Part shown: piece by piece, positions 8,469-17,329 of the stretch
How the letters are laid out: every line of letters starts with the position of its first letter
Numbering within the stretch: position 1 is the first letter of the stretch
DNA from: Pseudomonas sp. MIACH
Lineage (GTDB): Bacteria; Pseudomonadota; Gammaproteobacteria; Pseudomonadales; Pseudomonadaceae
DNA length: 64,000 bases
Assembly (NCBI RefSeq): GCF_001269925.1
Contig: NZ_LHVO01000060.1
Location: 1-64,000 of the forward strand
Reading direction: 5' to 3'
The notes under the pieces: model-generated
The model's input: the letters and a program-made list of their open reading frames with translations, nothing else
Database searches by the model: none
What the model was told of the DNA's origin: nothing
Translations under genes and position numbers: made by a program

Positions 8469-9383
8469 TCAAAACGTCGCAAACGGTTGTCGCTGTGAGA
8501 ACCATGCCAACGCGTGTGCCTTGAATGCCTCGGCGGGCGGAGTCAGCGGGTAGCGCTGATCGTAGGCCAGCACGATACGTTGCGCAGGCAACTGCTGTTT
8601 GATCGGCCGGCACACCAGCGGCTGGCCGTCGTAGCTGTGGTCGCCGAAGGGGCGGGTGTAGGTGAGCGCCACGCCGAAACCATTGGCGACCAGGCTGCGC
8701 TGGAATTCGAAACTATGGGTGGGCTGCACGCTGGCGGGCACCAGGCCAAAAGCGTTGAACAGGTCGAGGATATGCTGCCAGCTGTGGATCTGGTCCATCA
8801 CCACCAGGTTGCAGGCACTGAGCGCGACCATGTCCACCTGCTTTTCTGCTGCGAGCGGATGATCTGCCGCCAGCAGGGCGTGAGCGGTCAGTTGGCAGAG
8901 TTCGACGCGCTCCATGTTGGCCGGCAAGCCCAGGTCGTAGGTCAAGGCCAGTTCCAGGGTCCCTTCACCAAGCCGTTTGCCCAAGTATTCAAACCCGCCT
9001 TCGCGCATATCCACCCTGACCCGTGGCGAGGCCTGCTGCAGGCGCTTGAGGATTTGCGGCAAGCAATACGGCGCGAGGTCCGCGTAACAGCCCAGCACCA
9101 GGTCCCCGGCAAAGTCATCGGCTTGGCTGCCGATGTCCGCGAACGTTCGCGCCTCGGCGAGCACGCGCTTGGCCTGGGCCATGACGGTGCGCCCGAACGG
9201 CGTCAATGACACGCCCAGCCCGCGCTGGCGAACGAACAGCGGTTGCCCGTAGAGGCCTTCCAGCTCGGTGATCGCCGTGGAGATGGACGGTTGGGAAACG
9301 TGCAACTCTTCAGCCGCCAGGGTGAGGTTGCCGTGCTTGGCCGCCGCCAGGGCATAGCGCAATTGTCGCAAAGTGAAGTTCAT
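8469..9383 (-). CDS. LysR-family transcriptional regulator
   Basis: 304-residue LTTR with a winged helix-turn-helix at residues about 3-60 (TLAAEELHVSQPSIS core) and a periplasmic-binding-protein-like effector domain from about 90. It is divergent from the PhyH-type dioxygenase gene with 105 bases between start codons, the classical arrangement for an LTTR and its target. The AT-rich spacer 9384-9488 is the probable operator region. The effector cannot be read from sequence. The betaine-type binding protein two genes away makes a quaternary-amine-like ligand a reasonable guess. Confidence 0.88.
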   Translation of the reverse strand: MNFTLRQLRYALAAAKHGNLTLAAEELHVSQPSISTAITELEGLYGQPLFVRQRGLGVSLTPFGRTVMAQAKRVLAEARTFADIGSQADDFAGDLVLGCYADLAPYCLPQILKRLQQASPRVRVDMREGGFEYLGKRLGEGTLELALTYDLGLPANMERVELCQLTAHALLAADHPLAAEKQVDMVALSACNLVVMDQIHSWQHILDLFNAFGLVPASVQPTHSFEFQRSLVANGFGVALTYTRPFGDHSYDGQPLVCRPIKQQLPAQRIVLAYDQRYPLTPPAEAFKAHALAWFSQRQPFATF

Positions 9384-9488
9384 AGGTTTTTCTTGGGTGA
9401 TACATCAAGACTTATTATTTTATCTTATTTGGTCGTCATGGAATATTGGCCCTGCATAACTTTCATCTTGTTAAGGGAGTACCCGGCC

Positions 9489-10301
9489 ATGACCCACAGC
9501 TCATACACCGTTGACCAAAAAGACATCGACGCCTTCCAGCGCGATGGCGCGGTGTGCCTGCGAGGCATCTTCAGCGATTGGACCGCGCAGATCGCTGCGG
9601 GCATCGAGCGCAACCTCGCGGAGCCTGGCGTGTACGCAAGCCGCTACATCGAGCAGGGCGGGCAGTCCGGCGGTTTTTTCGACGACTATTGCAACTGGCA
9701 ACGCATCCCCGAATTTCGCGCGATCATCGAGCAGTCGCCCGCCGCCGCGATTGCCGCGCAGGTGATGCAGTCGCGCACCGCGCAGTTTTTTCATGACCAT
9801 GTGCTGGTCAAGGAACCCGGCACGCAAAAAGCCACGCCTTGGCACCAGGACATCCCGTACTACTTCGTCGAGGGCAGCCAGTCCGTGAGTTTTTGGATTC
9901 CCGTGGACCCGGTGCGCGAATCAACCCTGCGGCTGCTGCCCGGTTCCCATCGCTGGGATAAAGGCATCCGGCCGGTGCGCTGGGCCGACCAGAGCGACTT
10001 CTACCAAGGCTCGGATGACTACCGCGACGCACCGGACCCGGACGCGGAGGAGGGCATGCCGGTGTTGGAATGGGAAATGCAACCGGGTGACGCGGTGCTG
10101 TTCGACTTTCGCACGGTGCATGGTGCCCGGGGCAATGGCTCCGCGCAGCGTCGACGGGTACTTTCGTTGCGCTGGGTCGGGGATGATGTGCGCTACCTCG
10201 AACGTCCGGGGCGTACGTCCCCACCTTACCCAGGTCACGCCATGCAAACCGGCCAGCGCTTGCGCGAAGACTGGTTTCCAACGATCCATACAGCTGGCTG
10301 A
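9489..10301 (+). CDS. PhyH-family Fe(II)/2-oxoglutarate dioxygenase
   Basis: 270-residue protein of the phytanoyl-CoA dioxygenase superfamily. The iron ligands are visible as HQD (His about 119, Asp about 121) and a distal VHGARG (His about 211). An RRR segment about ten residues later probably supplies the 2-oxoglutarate-binding Arg. The start is the ATG preceded by AAGGGAG about 9 bases upstream; the longer frame from 9243 overlaps the divergent regulator and is rejected. The gene lies 76 bases upstream of a glycine-betaine-type binding protein. Together they suggest oxidative attack on an imported quaternary amine or similar small osmolyte, but PhyH relatives act on many substrates, including phosphonates. 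Confidence 0.85.
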   Translation: MTHSSYTVDQKDIDAFQRDGAVCLRGIFSDWTAQIAAGIERNLAEPGVYASRYIEQGGQSGGFFDDYCNWQRIPEFRAIIEQSPAAAIAAQVMQSRTAQFFHDHVLVKEPGTQKATPWHQDIPYYFVEGSQSVSFWIPVDPVRESTLRLLPGSHRWDKGIRPVRWADQSDFYQGSDDYRDAPDPDAEEGMPVLEWEMQPGDAVLFDFRTVHGARGNGSAQRRRVLSLRWVGDDVRYLERPGRTSPPYPGHAMQTGQRLREDWFPTIHTAG

Positions 10302-10377
10302 CGCATAACTTTTAGAGCGTAATTTCGCTGACATCTGCCCATCCCTGATCTGACCCTTTCACTGCATAGGTGCATCA

Positions 10378-11349
10378 ATGATGAAGCTGAGTAAAAACCT
10401 GATGGCATGGCTGCTTTCTTGCGGGCTGTTAGCGGGCAGCGCCACGACCCAGGCTGCCGGATGGTGCGAATCCGGCAAACCGGTGAAGTTCGCCGGCCTG
10501 AACTGGGAAAGCGCGATGCTGCTGACCGATGTGCTGCAAACCCTGCTCAAGGATGGCTATGGCTGCGCGGTCGACACCTTGCCGGGTAACTCCATCACCA
10601 TGGAGAGCGCGTTGGGCAGCAACGACATCCAGGTGCTGGCCGAGGAGTGGATCGGGCGCAGTGAGGTGTGGAACAAGGCGGCGGCCAGCGGCAAGGTGGT
10701 GGGCGTCGGCGCCCCCATCGTGGGTGCCACCGAAGGCTGGTACGTGCCGCGTTACCTGGTGGAGGGGGATGCCAAGCGCGGGCTGAAAGCCAAGGCCCCC
10801 GAGCTGAAGAAGATTGCCGATCTGGCGCAGTACGCCCAACTGTTCAAGGACCCGGAAGAGCCCGGCAAGGGCCGCTTCTACAACTGCCCGGCGGGCTGGA
10901 CGTGCGAGCTGGAAAACAGCGAGATGCTCAAGAGCTATGGTCTTGAAGCCAGCTACACCAACTTTCGCCCAGGCACCGGCCCGGCGTTGGATGCGGCGGT
11001 GTTGTCGAGCTACAAGCGCGGTGAACCGATCCTGTTCTACTACTGGACACCGACGCCGCTGATGGGGCAGGTCGACCTGGTCAAGCTGGAAGAAAAACCG
11101 GGCGTGGACAAGAAGATCAGCATTCAGGTCGGCTTGTCCAAAGCGTTTCACGAACAGGCACCGGAGCTGGTTGCGGTGCTGGAAAAGGTCAACCTGCCGA
11201 TTGACCTGCTCAACCAGAACCTGGCGCGGATGACCAAGGAGCACATCGACTCTCCCAAGCTGGCCAAGCTGTTCTTCCAGCAGCACCCGGAGATCTGGCA
11301 TGGCTGGGTGAGTGAAGCGGCGGCGAAGAAGATCGAAGCGACGTTGTAG
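10378..11349 (+). CDS. Glycine betaine/choline-type ABC substrate-binding protein (orphan)
   Basis: 323-residue periplasmic protein with a signal peptide ending near ATTQAAG and a betaine-binding (OpuAC/ProX-like) fold. It has several aromatic residues in typical ligand-cage positions (for example EGWYVPRY, FYYWTPTPL). Two ATGs stand in tandem (10378 and 10381); either could be used. It probably forms an operon with the upstream dioxygenase. No permease or ATPase gene lies next to it, so it must feed a transporter encoded elsewhere, as known for several solitary choline/betaine/carnitine-binding proteins of Pseudomonas that share one Cbc transporter. The exact ligand is not determinable here. 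Confidence 0.85.
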   Translation: MMKLSKNLMAWLLSCGLLAGSATTQAAGWCESGKPVKFAGLNWESAMLLTDVLQTLLKDGYGCAVDTLPGNSITMESALGSNDIQVLAEEWIGRSEVWNKAAASGKVVGVGAPIVGATEGWYVPRYLVEGDAKRGLKAKAPELKKIADLAQYAQLFKDPEEPGKGRFYNCPAGWTCELENSEMLKSYGLEASYTNFRPGTGPALDAAVLSSYKRGEPILFYYWTPTPLMGQVDLVKLEEKPGVDKKISIQVGLSKAFHEQAPELVAVLEKVNLPIDLLNQNLARMTKEHIDSPKLAKLFFQQHPEIWHGWVSEAAAKKIEATL

Positions 11350-11376
11350 GTCGTTCCAGGGCAAGGATGCCTTGCT

Positions 11377-11454
11377 TCACGAGTAAAAGAGATTAATCAG
11401 CACGTCCGCGGCGATTAACGCCACGGCGAGGATAAACAGTACTCGAAGGCTCAT
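11377..11454 (-). CDS. Candidate 25-residue single-pass membrane peptide
   Basis: A short open frame encodes 25 residues starting MSLRVLFILAVALI and ending LINLFYS. It has one basic residue, then a hydrophobic helix containing a single Asp, then a short aromatic tail. It begins eight bases after the stop of the RpiR regulator gene on the same strand. No clear Shine-Dalgarno is seen; coupling to termination of the regulator could provide initiation. It may be real or a chance frame. The amphipathic composition and operon position favour real. Function unknown. Confidence 0.4.
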   Translation of the reverse strand: MSLRVLFILAVALIAADVLINLFYS

Positions 11455-11462
11455 GAGCGCGC

Positions 11463-12368
11463 TTACAGCGATGCGTTAAGTTCGTCGATCAGCGTCTCTC
11501 GGTACTTCAGCGCCGATATCGACAGCTCACCGAGCTTGCTGGCAACCGCGCTTAACAAACCCTGCGCGAGCAACATAAAGGCACACATGCTGTTGCTGAA
11601 GAACAAGCTGTGATTGGGGACATAGAAGCTGTGCAAGGCCACCTTCGCCAGTGGCGAGCTGGCAGAGTCGGTCAGTGCGATGACCTTGATCCCATGGCGA
11701 GCGGCGACCTCGGCAGTCGCGAGGACGCTGGGGGTGTAGGGAAAGCAGCTGGACACCACCAGTACGTCACCCTTGTCCAGTTGTGCGAGGGCATCCGCCA
11801 CACCTTGGCGACTGGAATCCAGGGCCGCCACATCCGGACGCAACATCCCCAAGCCGTAGGACATGAACAGCGCCAGTGAATTGAACTGGCGCATGCCATG
11901 GATCCGAACCCGGCGGGCACTGGCCAGCAGTTCCACCGTCTGTACAAACACATCGGGATCGACCTGCTCGATCATGCTGGCGATGTTGGCGTTTTCCTGG
12001 CGGCCCAGGCGCGTCAGCTGATTGAGGATGTCCTTGTCTTCATGATTGATGACCAGCCGTGAGGCCTGATCACTATAGAAATGCTTGCCCTCGGTAATCT
12101 CTCGGCGAAACACATCCTGCAATTTGCTGAAACCGCCATAACCCAGCCGTTGCGCGAGCCGGGACAGGGTCGAGGCGTTGACATCCAGTTGCTGTGCCAG
12201 CTCGCTGATCGAACACACTGCCGTGCGTTGGGGGGATTCGATCAGCGCCATCAGCACGCGCCTGGAGCTGCTGCCCAAGGCAATATCGACCTCACGCCGC
12301 TCGATGGCCGCGAGCAGTTGCTTGAGGCCGTCCAACGTGTCGGGAAGTGCTGCCGGGACTTTATTCAT
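11463..12368 (-). CDS. RpiR-family (HTH_6 + SIS) transcriptional regulator
   Basis: 301-residue regulator with an N-terminal helix-turn-helix (about 25-90, including ELAQQLDVNASTLSRLAQRL) and a C-terminal SIS phosphosugar-type domain (about 125-260, with DVLVVSSCFPYTPS). It is the downstream member of a minus-strand set with a C45 hydrolase and a polar amino-acid ABC transporter, 40 bases after the hydrolase stop. It is the best candidate to control that operon and the divergent aminotransferase genes. RpiR proteins often bind sugar phosphates, but several Pseudomonas members sit in amino-acid or opine gene clusters. Confidence 0.88.
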   Translation of the reverse strand: MNKVPAALPDTLDGLKQLLAAIERREVDIALGSSSRRVLMALIESPQRTAVCSISELAQQLDVNASTLSRLAQRLGYGGFSKLQDVFRREITEGKHFYSDQASRLVINHEDKDILNQLTRLGRQENANIASMIEQVDPDVFVQTVELLASARRVRIHGMRQFNSLALFMSYGLGMLRPDVAALDSSRQGVADALAQLDKGDVLVVSSCFPYTPSVLATAEVAARHGIKVIALTDSASSPLAKVALHSFYVPNHSLFFSNSMCAFMLLAQGLLSAVASKLGELSISALKYRETLIDELNASL

Positions 12369-12408
12369 TAACGGTATCCATTATTCAGTGAGCGCCTGCG
12401 CTCCACCC

Positions 12409-13470
12409 TCAACGACCCGAACAAGCGTCAATCAATGAGCGGTGGACCACACCTTCAGCATCAGGCTGGTCAGGGTTCGGTTGCGTATAGACGCGCCACT
12501 CTACAGTGTTGGCGCTGATCAGAAAAACACCGGTTGCCAGGGTGTTTTCGTTGTCCGAATCATCCGCTGCGCAGCGGTAGACAGGCAGGTCCTGCCCCGA
12601 AGTGTCGCGCAGGATACTCAGCGCTACGCTGGCGTCCAGATCGCCAGGAAGCTGATGCAGGCGCTGGTCGATACACTGCTGTCGGGCACCTGAGCTGGCG
12701 GTGATGCGCTGTTTCACCTGGCTCAACGACAGCGACACCAGGTGGTTTGAATGCCCCGCCGGCCATTGGATTTCACTGACATTGCTGCCCTCGGCGCTGG
12801 CCTCGACACTGACGACTCGGGCACTCCCTACCTGGCCGAAGGTGTGGTGAAACGCCCCGGCGCGATCCGTGCGGGTCACCACGGCAATGGCTTCGTCGAT
12901 ACTGCCGGCGTCAAGGGTCGCGCGCGCCAGGATCTGTCGAGGAATGCCGACAGGAATGCGTGCCGGGCGAATGTTGTTGACGGTCGCCACCAGGCCGCGC
13001 TCATTGATCGCCAGTGTGTGCCCTGGCAAGGATCCTGGATAGATAAAGCTGCTGAACGCCAGCCCCGATTCGGGCGTGGCATGCAAGAGCGCGCAATGCC
13101 CCTTGAGCTGCGGCAGGCCGTCTTCGTTATGGGCGATCAGCGTACCGGCGCGGGTTGGACCGAACACTGTCGTGCAGCCGTCCACGCTCTGTTCATGTAC
13201 GTAGTCACCTCGGCAATTCCACATGAACACTTCGTCAAGTGGCAGTTGCAATCCGTCGGCCAGTCCCTCGATTTCCTGCCAGTAACGGGGGAACTCGGTC
13301 CGCACCTGTTGACGCATCTGCAACGCCGCAGGGGTTTGAGCCTGCAAGGCCAGGTATTGCCAGAGTGCAAGAGGGCGTAAGTGCCCATGCACGGCGTCCC
13401 GACCGAAGACACCCAGCCCGCGACCAATCGCGTAAGCGCTTCCATCAAGGTGAATAGAGGGCAGTGTCAT
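12409..13470 (-). CDS. C45-family Ntn hydrolase / acyltransferase-like protein
   Basis: 353-residue protein resembling the acyl-CoA:6-aminopenicillanate acyltransferase (peptidase C45) family. Family members mature by self-cleavage before an internal Cys. The expected nucleophile is seen as VDGCTTVFG (Cys about 99), followed by TLIAHNEDG (Asn-Glu-Asp, about 110-118), a hallmark of the family. These enzymes hydrolyse or form amide bonds. In this context, beside an amino-acid-type importer and an aminotransferase, it may release an amine or amino acid from an N-acyl compound. GGAGA lies just ahead of the ATG. It is 9 bases downstream of the transporter ATPase gene. Confidence 0.82.
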   Translation of the reverse strand: MTLPSIHLDGSAYAIGRGLGVFGRDAVHGHLRPLALWQYLALQAQTPAALQMRQQVRTEFPRYWQEIEGLADGLQLPLDEVFMWNCRGDYVHEQSVDGCTTVFGPTRAGTLIAHNEDGLPQLKGHCALLHATPESGLAFSSFIYPGSLPGHTLAINERGLVATVNNIRPARIPVGIPRQILARATLDAGSIDEAIAVVTRTDRAGAFHHTFGQVGSARVVSVEASAEGSNVSEIQWPAGHSNHLVSLSLSQVKQRITASSGARQQCIDQRLHQLPGDLDASVALSILRDTSGQDLPVYRCAADDSDNENTLATGVFLISANTVEWRVYTQPNPDQPDAEGVVHRSLIDACSGR

Positions 13471-13479
13471 GGCATCTCC

Positions 13480-14202
13480 TCAGGATACGTGTTGCAGGAA
13501 TTCCCGCAGGCGGGCACTGGGTGGGTTGGCGATCAGTTCAGCGGGGGCACCGTCCTCGGCGATGCGGCCCTTGTCGATGAAGATCAGGCGCGTGGCGACC
13601 TTGCGGGCGAAGTCCACTTCGTGGGTGACGATGACCATCGTCATGCCCTCATCCGCCAGCGACTTCATGACGGTCAGCACCTCGTGGCGCAACTCCGGGT
13701 CGAGGGCGGAAGTCGGCTCGTCGAACAGCATCAACTTGGGTTTTACTGCCAGCGCCCTGGCGATCGCCACGCGTTGCTGCTGGCCGCCCGACAGCTCGGA
13801 AGGGTAGTGATCGGCACGGTCGGCCAGGCCGACTTTGGCCAAGAGTTCGGCGGCGAGTTTCTCCGCCTCCTTGCGGCTGGCGCCGCGCACGCGCACCGGG
13901 CCAAAAGCGACGTTCTGCAGCGCGGTCATCTGTGGGAACAGATGGAACTGCTGGAACACCATGCCCGCTTCCTGGCGAATCAGGCGTTCGTCGACCTTTG
14001 GGTTATTGACCTCCAGGCCATCGACCATCAGTTGGCCGTCGGTGACTTCCTCCAGTTTGTTGATGCAGCGCAGCAGCGTCGACTTTCCCGAACCCGAAGG
14101 GCCAATGATCACCACCACTTCGCCGCTGGCGATCTTGAGGTTGATGTCGTGCAACACTTGGGTGCTGCCGAAGTGCTTGGAAACACCTTTGAACTCAATC
14201 AT
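13480..14202 (-). CDS. Polar amino acid ABC transporter ATP-binding protein
   Basis: 240-residue ATPase of the GlnQ/HisP type. It has Walker A GPSGSGKST (about 35-43), signature LSGGQQQRV, Walker B LMLFDEPTSALD and a switch His in VTHEVDFA. Family members energise uptake of glutamine, arginine, opine-like or related solutes. It overlaps the permease gene by four bases (14199-14202). It lies third in the order binding protein, permease, ATPase, C45 hydrolase, RpiR. The system has only one permease gene, so the permease probably works as a homodimer. Confidence 0.92.
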   Translation of the reverse strand: MIEFKGVSKHFGSTQVLHDINLKIASGEVVVIIGPSGSGKSTLLRCINKLEEVTDGQLMVDGLEVNNPKVDERLIRQEAGMVFQQFHLFPQMTALQNVAFGPVRVRGASRKEAEKLAAELLAKVGLADRADHYPSELSGGQQQRVAIARALAVKPKLMLFDEPTSALDPELRHEVLTVMKSLADEGMTMVIVTHEVDFARKVATRLIFIDKGRIAEDGAPAELIANPPSARLREFLQHVS

Positions 14203-14855
14203 AGGATTTTCAGCCTCGATTCCATGCGCCGCAGGACATAGCTCAGCACCAGGGTAATGATCAGATAGATGACGGCAACTGCAGACCAGATCTCCATGGC
14301 GCGGAAATTACCGGCGATGACTTCCTGGCCCTGGCGCGTCAGTTCGGCGACGCCGATGACAATGAACAGCGACGTATCCTTGATGCTGACAATCCACTGG
14401 TTGCCCAGCGCCGGGATCATGCGTCGAAACGCCAACGGTGCGATGACGTAGCGCAGCGTGTCGCGCTTGGACAAACCCAGCGCCAGCCCCGCTTCGCGAA
14501 AGCCACGGTGGATCGACAGCACCGCACCACGGGTGATCTCGGCGATGTAGGCCCCGGAGTTGAGCATGATGGTCACCACGGCTGCGGTGAAAGGGTCGAT
14601 GCGCACAGGAACCATCATGGGCAAGGCGAAGTAGATAAACATCACCTGCACCATGATCGGCGTGCCACGGATCAGTTCAATAAACACAAGCGCAACGCGG
14701 CTGCTGAAAAAACCGCCGTAGGCGCGGGCAAAGCCCGCGACCACGCCGATCACGGCACCACCGATAAGACCCAGGATCGAAATCCACAAGGTCAGCTTGG
14801 CGCCTTCGAGCAGTACCGGCAGCGCATCCCAAATGGCGCTCCATTGGAAATGCAT
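14199..14855 (-). CDS. Polar amino acid ABC transporter permease
   Basis: 218-residue inner-membrane protein with about five hydrophobic helices and the ABC permease EAA loop (EAGLALGLSKRDTLRYV, about 136-152), which docks to the ATPase. The family is HisMQ/GlnP. The start ATG at 14855 has AGAGAA upstream. It is 30 bases downstream of the binding-protein gene and overlaps the ATPase gene by ATGA. Confidence 0.92.
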   Translation of the reverse strand: MHFQWSAIWDALPVLLEGAKLTLWISILGLIGGAVIGVVAGFARAYGGFFSSRVALVFIELIRGTPIMVQVMFIYFALPMMVPVRIDPFTAAVVTIMLNSGAYIAEITRGAVLSIHRGFREAGLALGLSKRDTLRYVIAPLAFRRMIPALGNQWIVSIKDTSLFIVIGVAELTRQGQEVIAGNFRAMEIWSAVAVIYLIITLVLSYVLRRMESRLKIL

Positions 14856-14885
14856 GCTGAATTCTCTATTGATGAAGGGCGGGAG

Positions 14886-15629
14886 TTATTTCGGGTCAGT
14901 GCCGAACCATTTGCGGTAGATCTGCGCATAGGTACCGTTTTCACGGATCTTTTTCAGCGCGGCGTTGACCGGTTCACGCAGTTCGCTGCCTTTTGGGAAG
15001 CCGATGCCGTACTGCTGGGCGAGCATCTGCTGGCCGACCGCTTTTACCTGGCCTTCGCCGGCTGTCTTGATGTAGTACAGGACGTTCGGCGTATCGTGCA
15101 TGGCGGCGTCGACACGGCCAGTGCGCAATTCAAGGTAGGCATTGTCGATATTGGGGAACTGACGCAGGTCGCTGGCCTTCAGGTTGGCCTTGGCATAATC
15201 CGCCGCCGACGTACCGCTTTTCACCGCCAGGGTCTTGCCGGCGATGTCCGCCTCACCTTTGATCGTGTCGTTGTCGCTCTTGACCATTAGGAGAAAGCCG
15301 CTGTCGTAGTAGCCGTCGGAAAAATCGATGGCTTGCTTGCGCTCTTCCTTAATGGTGATACCGGCCAACGCCACGTCGACATTGCGGGTTTGCAGGGCAG
15401 GGATGATGCCATTGAAATCCATGGGTTTGAGCTGGTAGGTCACGCCCATTTCTTTCGCGATCGCCGCCCACAGGTCGATATCGAAACCCACGTATTCGTT
15501 GCCCTGCTTGAACTCGAAAGGCACGAATGCCGTATCGGTGGCCACCAGCAATTCCTTGCCGGCAGCGAACGAGCTTGAGGTGGTGAGCAGTGCCATTACC
15601 GCCAGTGAGGCCTTCAGAAAGTTCTTCAT
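14886..15629 (-). CDS. Polar amino acid ABC transporter substrate-binding protein
   Basis: 247-residue periplasmic binding protein of the family-3 type with a signal peptide (MKNFLKASLAVMALL, cleavage after SFAAG). The family pattern FVPFEFKQGNEYVGFDIDL (about 32-50) is present, as is the GFLLMVKSD strand. The start chosen has AAGAGA eight bases upstream; the longer frame adds an implausible charged leader. It is the first gene of the importer operon. The substrate is likely an amino acid or derivative, probably the same compound acted on by the C45 hydrolase and aminotransferase nearby (inference). Confidence 0.9.
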   Translation of the reverse strand: MKNFLKASLAVMALLTTSSSFAAGKELLVATDTAFVPFEFKQGNEYVGFDIDLWAAIAKEMGVTYQLKPMDFNGIIPALQTRNVDVALAGITIKEERKQAIDFSDGYYDSGFLLMVKSDNDTIKGEADIAGKTLAVKSGTSAADYAKANLKASDLRQFPNIDNAYLELRTGRVDAAMHDTPNVLYYIKTAGEGQVKAVGQQMLAQQYGIGFPKGSELREPVNAALKKIRENGTYAQIYRKWFGTDPK

Positions 15630-15802
15630 GCGTGTTTTCTCTTCAGGGGGATACAAGCCCCAAGGCAAGCCTGGGACGGTGGGGATAGCGGCAGTTTAAT
15701 TTTTGAGTGATGCATCACGACCCACTCCATTTTTTTATTGTTGGCCCGGCTAGCCATCCGAGAAAGGAGGCGCACGAAACATTTGCTCTTTCGCAAAATA
15801 TA

Positions 15803-15821
15803 CATGCATTTAATTTGCATG
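15803..15821. promoter_or_regulatory. 19-bp palindrome, candidate operator
   Basis: The sequence CATGCA-TTTAATT-TGCATG has perfect 6-base arms around a 7-base AT core. It lies between the divergent importer and aminotransferase operons. The symmetry fits a dimeric regulator, possibly the RpiR protein at 11463-12368 (inference). Confidence 0.45.
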
Positions 15822-15924
15822 CAACTATATTTTGCTTGTTGAGATTCAGTCCGATAGGTTGGTTTTATCCAGTAAATACTGGGTTTTATAGTGTTTTAGC
15901 CGGGTTTCCTGGTCTCGAACGTCT

Positions 15925-15941
15925 TGCAAAAATTAATTGCA
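15925..15941. promoter_or_regulatory. Second TGCA-type inverted repeat, candidate operator
   Basis: TGCA-AAAATTAAT-TGCA resembles the palindrome 122 bases upstream and lies about 50 bases before the aminotransferase start. Two related sites in one divergent region would allow cooperative binding or looping. Evidence is pattern only. Confidence 0.35.
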
Positions 15942-15989
15942 TTTAAAATCTATGCATCTATTATTTGCAAAAATATCGGGAGCGTCACC

Positions 15990-17318
15990 ATGAGCCACGT
16001 CTTTCATCGCAGCCTTACACAGAGCTACCCAATGGCCGTCCGGGGCGAAGGGCCTTATCTGATCGACAGCGACAACCGTCGCTACCTGGATGCCAGCGGT
16101 GGGGCGGCGGTGTCATGCCTGGGCCATAGCGACCCCCAGGTGATCGAAGCCGTGCGTCAACAGGTGGGGCAGTTGGCCTACGCACACACTTCGTTCTTCA
16201 CCACCCAGGTCATGGAAGAACTGGCGGATTTCCTGGTTGCCCGCGCACCCGAAGGTATTGCCTCGGTGTACTTCGTCTCGGGTGGGTCCGAAGCGATAGA
16301 AGCGGCATTGAAATTGGCCCGCCAGTATTTCATCGAGGTGGGCCAGCCTCAGCGCAAGCACTTGATCGCCCGTCGCCAGAGCTACCACGGCAATACCCTC
16401 GGGGCATTGGCAACCGGTGGCAATGAGTGGCGGCGCAGGCAGTTTGAACCGCTGCTGATTGGCGTGAGCCATGTCAGCCCGTGCTATGCCTACCGCGAGC
16501 AACAACCGGGCGAAACCGTTGAGGCCATGGGTGTGCGCCTGGCGGCAGAGTTGGAGGCGGAGATCCTGCGGCTGGGGGCTGAAAATGTCATGGCGTTTGT
16601 GGCCGAGCCCGTCGTAGGGGCGACGCTGGGTGCCGTGGTCGCAGTGCCAGGCTACTTCAAGCGCATTCGCGAGGTGTGCGACCGCTACGGGGTGTTGCTG
16701 ATCCTTGATGAGGTCATGTGCGGCATGGGCCGTACCGGAACCCTGTTTGCCGCCGAGCAGGAGGGCATCACCGCTGACCTGATCACCATCGCCAAAGGCC
16801 TGGGCGCGGGCTACCAGCCGATAGGTGCAACGTTGGTGAGTCAGAGAATCCGTGACGCCATTGCGGCGGGCTCAGGGTTTTTCCAGCATGGTCACACCTA
16901 TATCGGCCACGCCACCGCCTGCGCGGCCGCACTGGCGGTGCAGAAAGCCATCGAGTCCCGCGGCTTGCTGGACCGGGTCAACCACTTGGGCGCAGGTCTG
17001 CGTGAACGTCTGCTGGCGCAGTTGGGCGAGCATCCGCATGTGGGTGAGATTCGCGGGCGCGGGTTATTCCAGGGCATTGAGTTGGTTGCCGACCGAGCCA
17101 GCAAGACCCCGTTCGACCCCGCGCTCAAGCTGCACGCCAAACTCAAGCAGTCCGCCATGGCGGCAGGCCTGATGTGCTACCCGATGGGGGGCACGGTGGA
17201 TGGGTTGCGGGGCGATCATATCCTGCTGGCGCCGCCGTTCATTCTCGAGGATTGTCACTTGGATGAGATAACCGACAAACTCCTGAGTGCGGTGAACAGC
17301 ACATTGAAAAGCCTCTGA
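15990..17318 (+). CDS. Class III PLP-dependent aminotransferase
   Basis: 442-residue enzyme of the omega-amino-acid/diamine transaminase family. It shows the PLP-site features: SGGSEAIEAALKLARQY (about 95-111), LILDEVMCGMGRTG (Asp contacting the pyridine ring), and the Schiff-base Lys in ITIAKGLGAGY (Lys about 269). The start chosen is the ATG preceded by CGGGAG 8 bases upstream; the longer frame begins in the AT-rich promoter. It is divergent from the amino-acid importer operon and 11 bases upstream of a CMD-family gene. It probably transfers the amino group of the imported or released amine. Confidence 0.9.
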   Translation: MSHVFHRSLTQSYPMAVRGEGPYLIDSDNRRYLDASGGAAVSCLGHSDPQVIEAVRQQVGQLAYAHTSFFTTQVMEELADFLVARAPEGIASVYFVSGGSEAIEAALKLARQYFIEVGQPQRKHLIARRQSYHGNTLGALATGGNEWRRRQFEPLLIGVSHVSPCYAYREQQPGETVEAMGVRLAAELEAEILRLGAENVMAFVAEPVVGATLGAVVAVPGYFKRIREVCDRYGVLLILDEVMCGMGRTGTLFAAEQEGITADLITIAKGLGAGYQPIGATLVSQRIRDAIAAGSGFFQHGHTYIGHATACAAALAVQKAIESRGLLDRVNHLGAGLRERLLAQLGEHPHVGEIRGRGLFQGIELVADRASKTPFDPALKLHAKLKQSAMAAGLMCYPMGGTVDGLRGDHILLAPPFILEDCHLDEITDKLLSAVNSTLKSL

Positions 17319-17329
17319 GGAAATAGCGC

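Larger units (their letters stand above)
15630..15989. other. Divergent intergenic region without a gene
   Basis: This 360-base spacer separates the importer operon (left) from the aminotransferase operon (right). Its GC content falls sharply between about 15780 and 15970 compared with flanking genes. It holds two TGCA-bounded AT-rich palindromes listed separately. I see no credible coding frame in it. It most likely contains both promoters and the operators of the local regulator. Confidence 0.7.
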
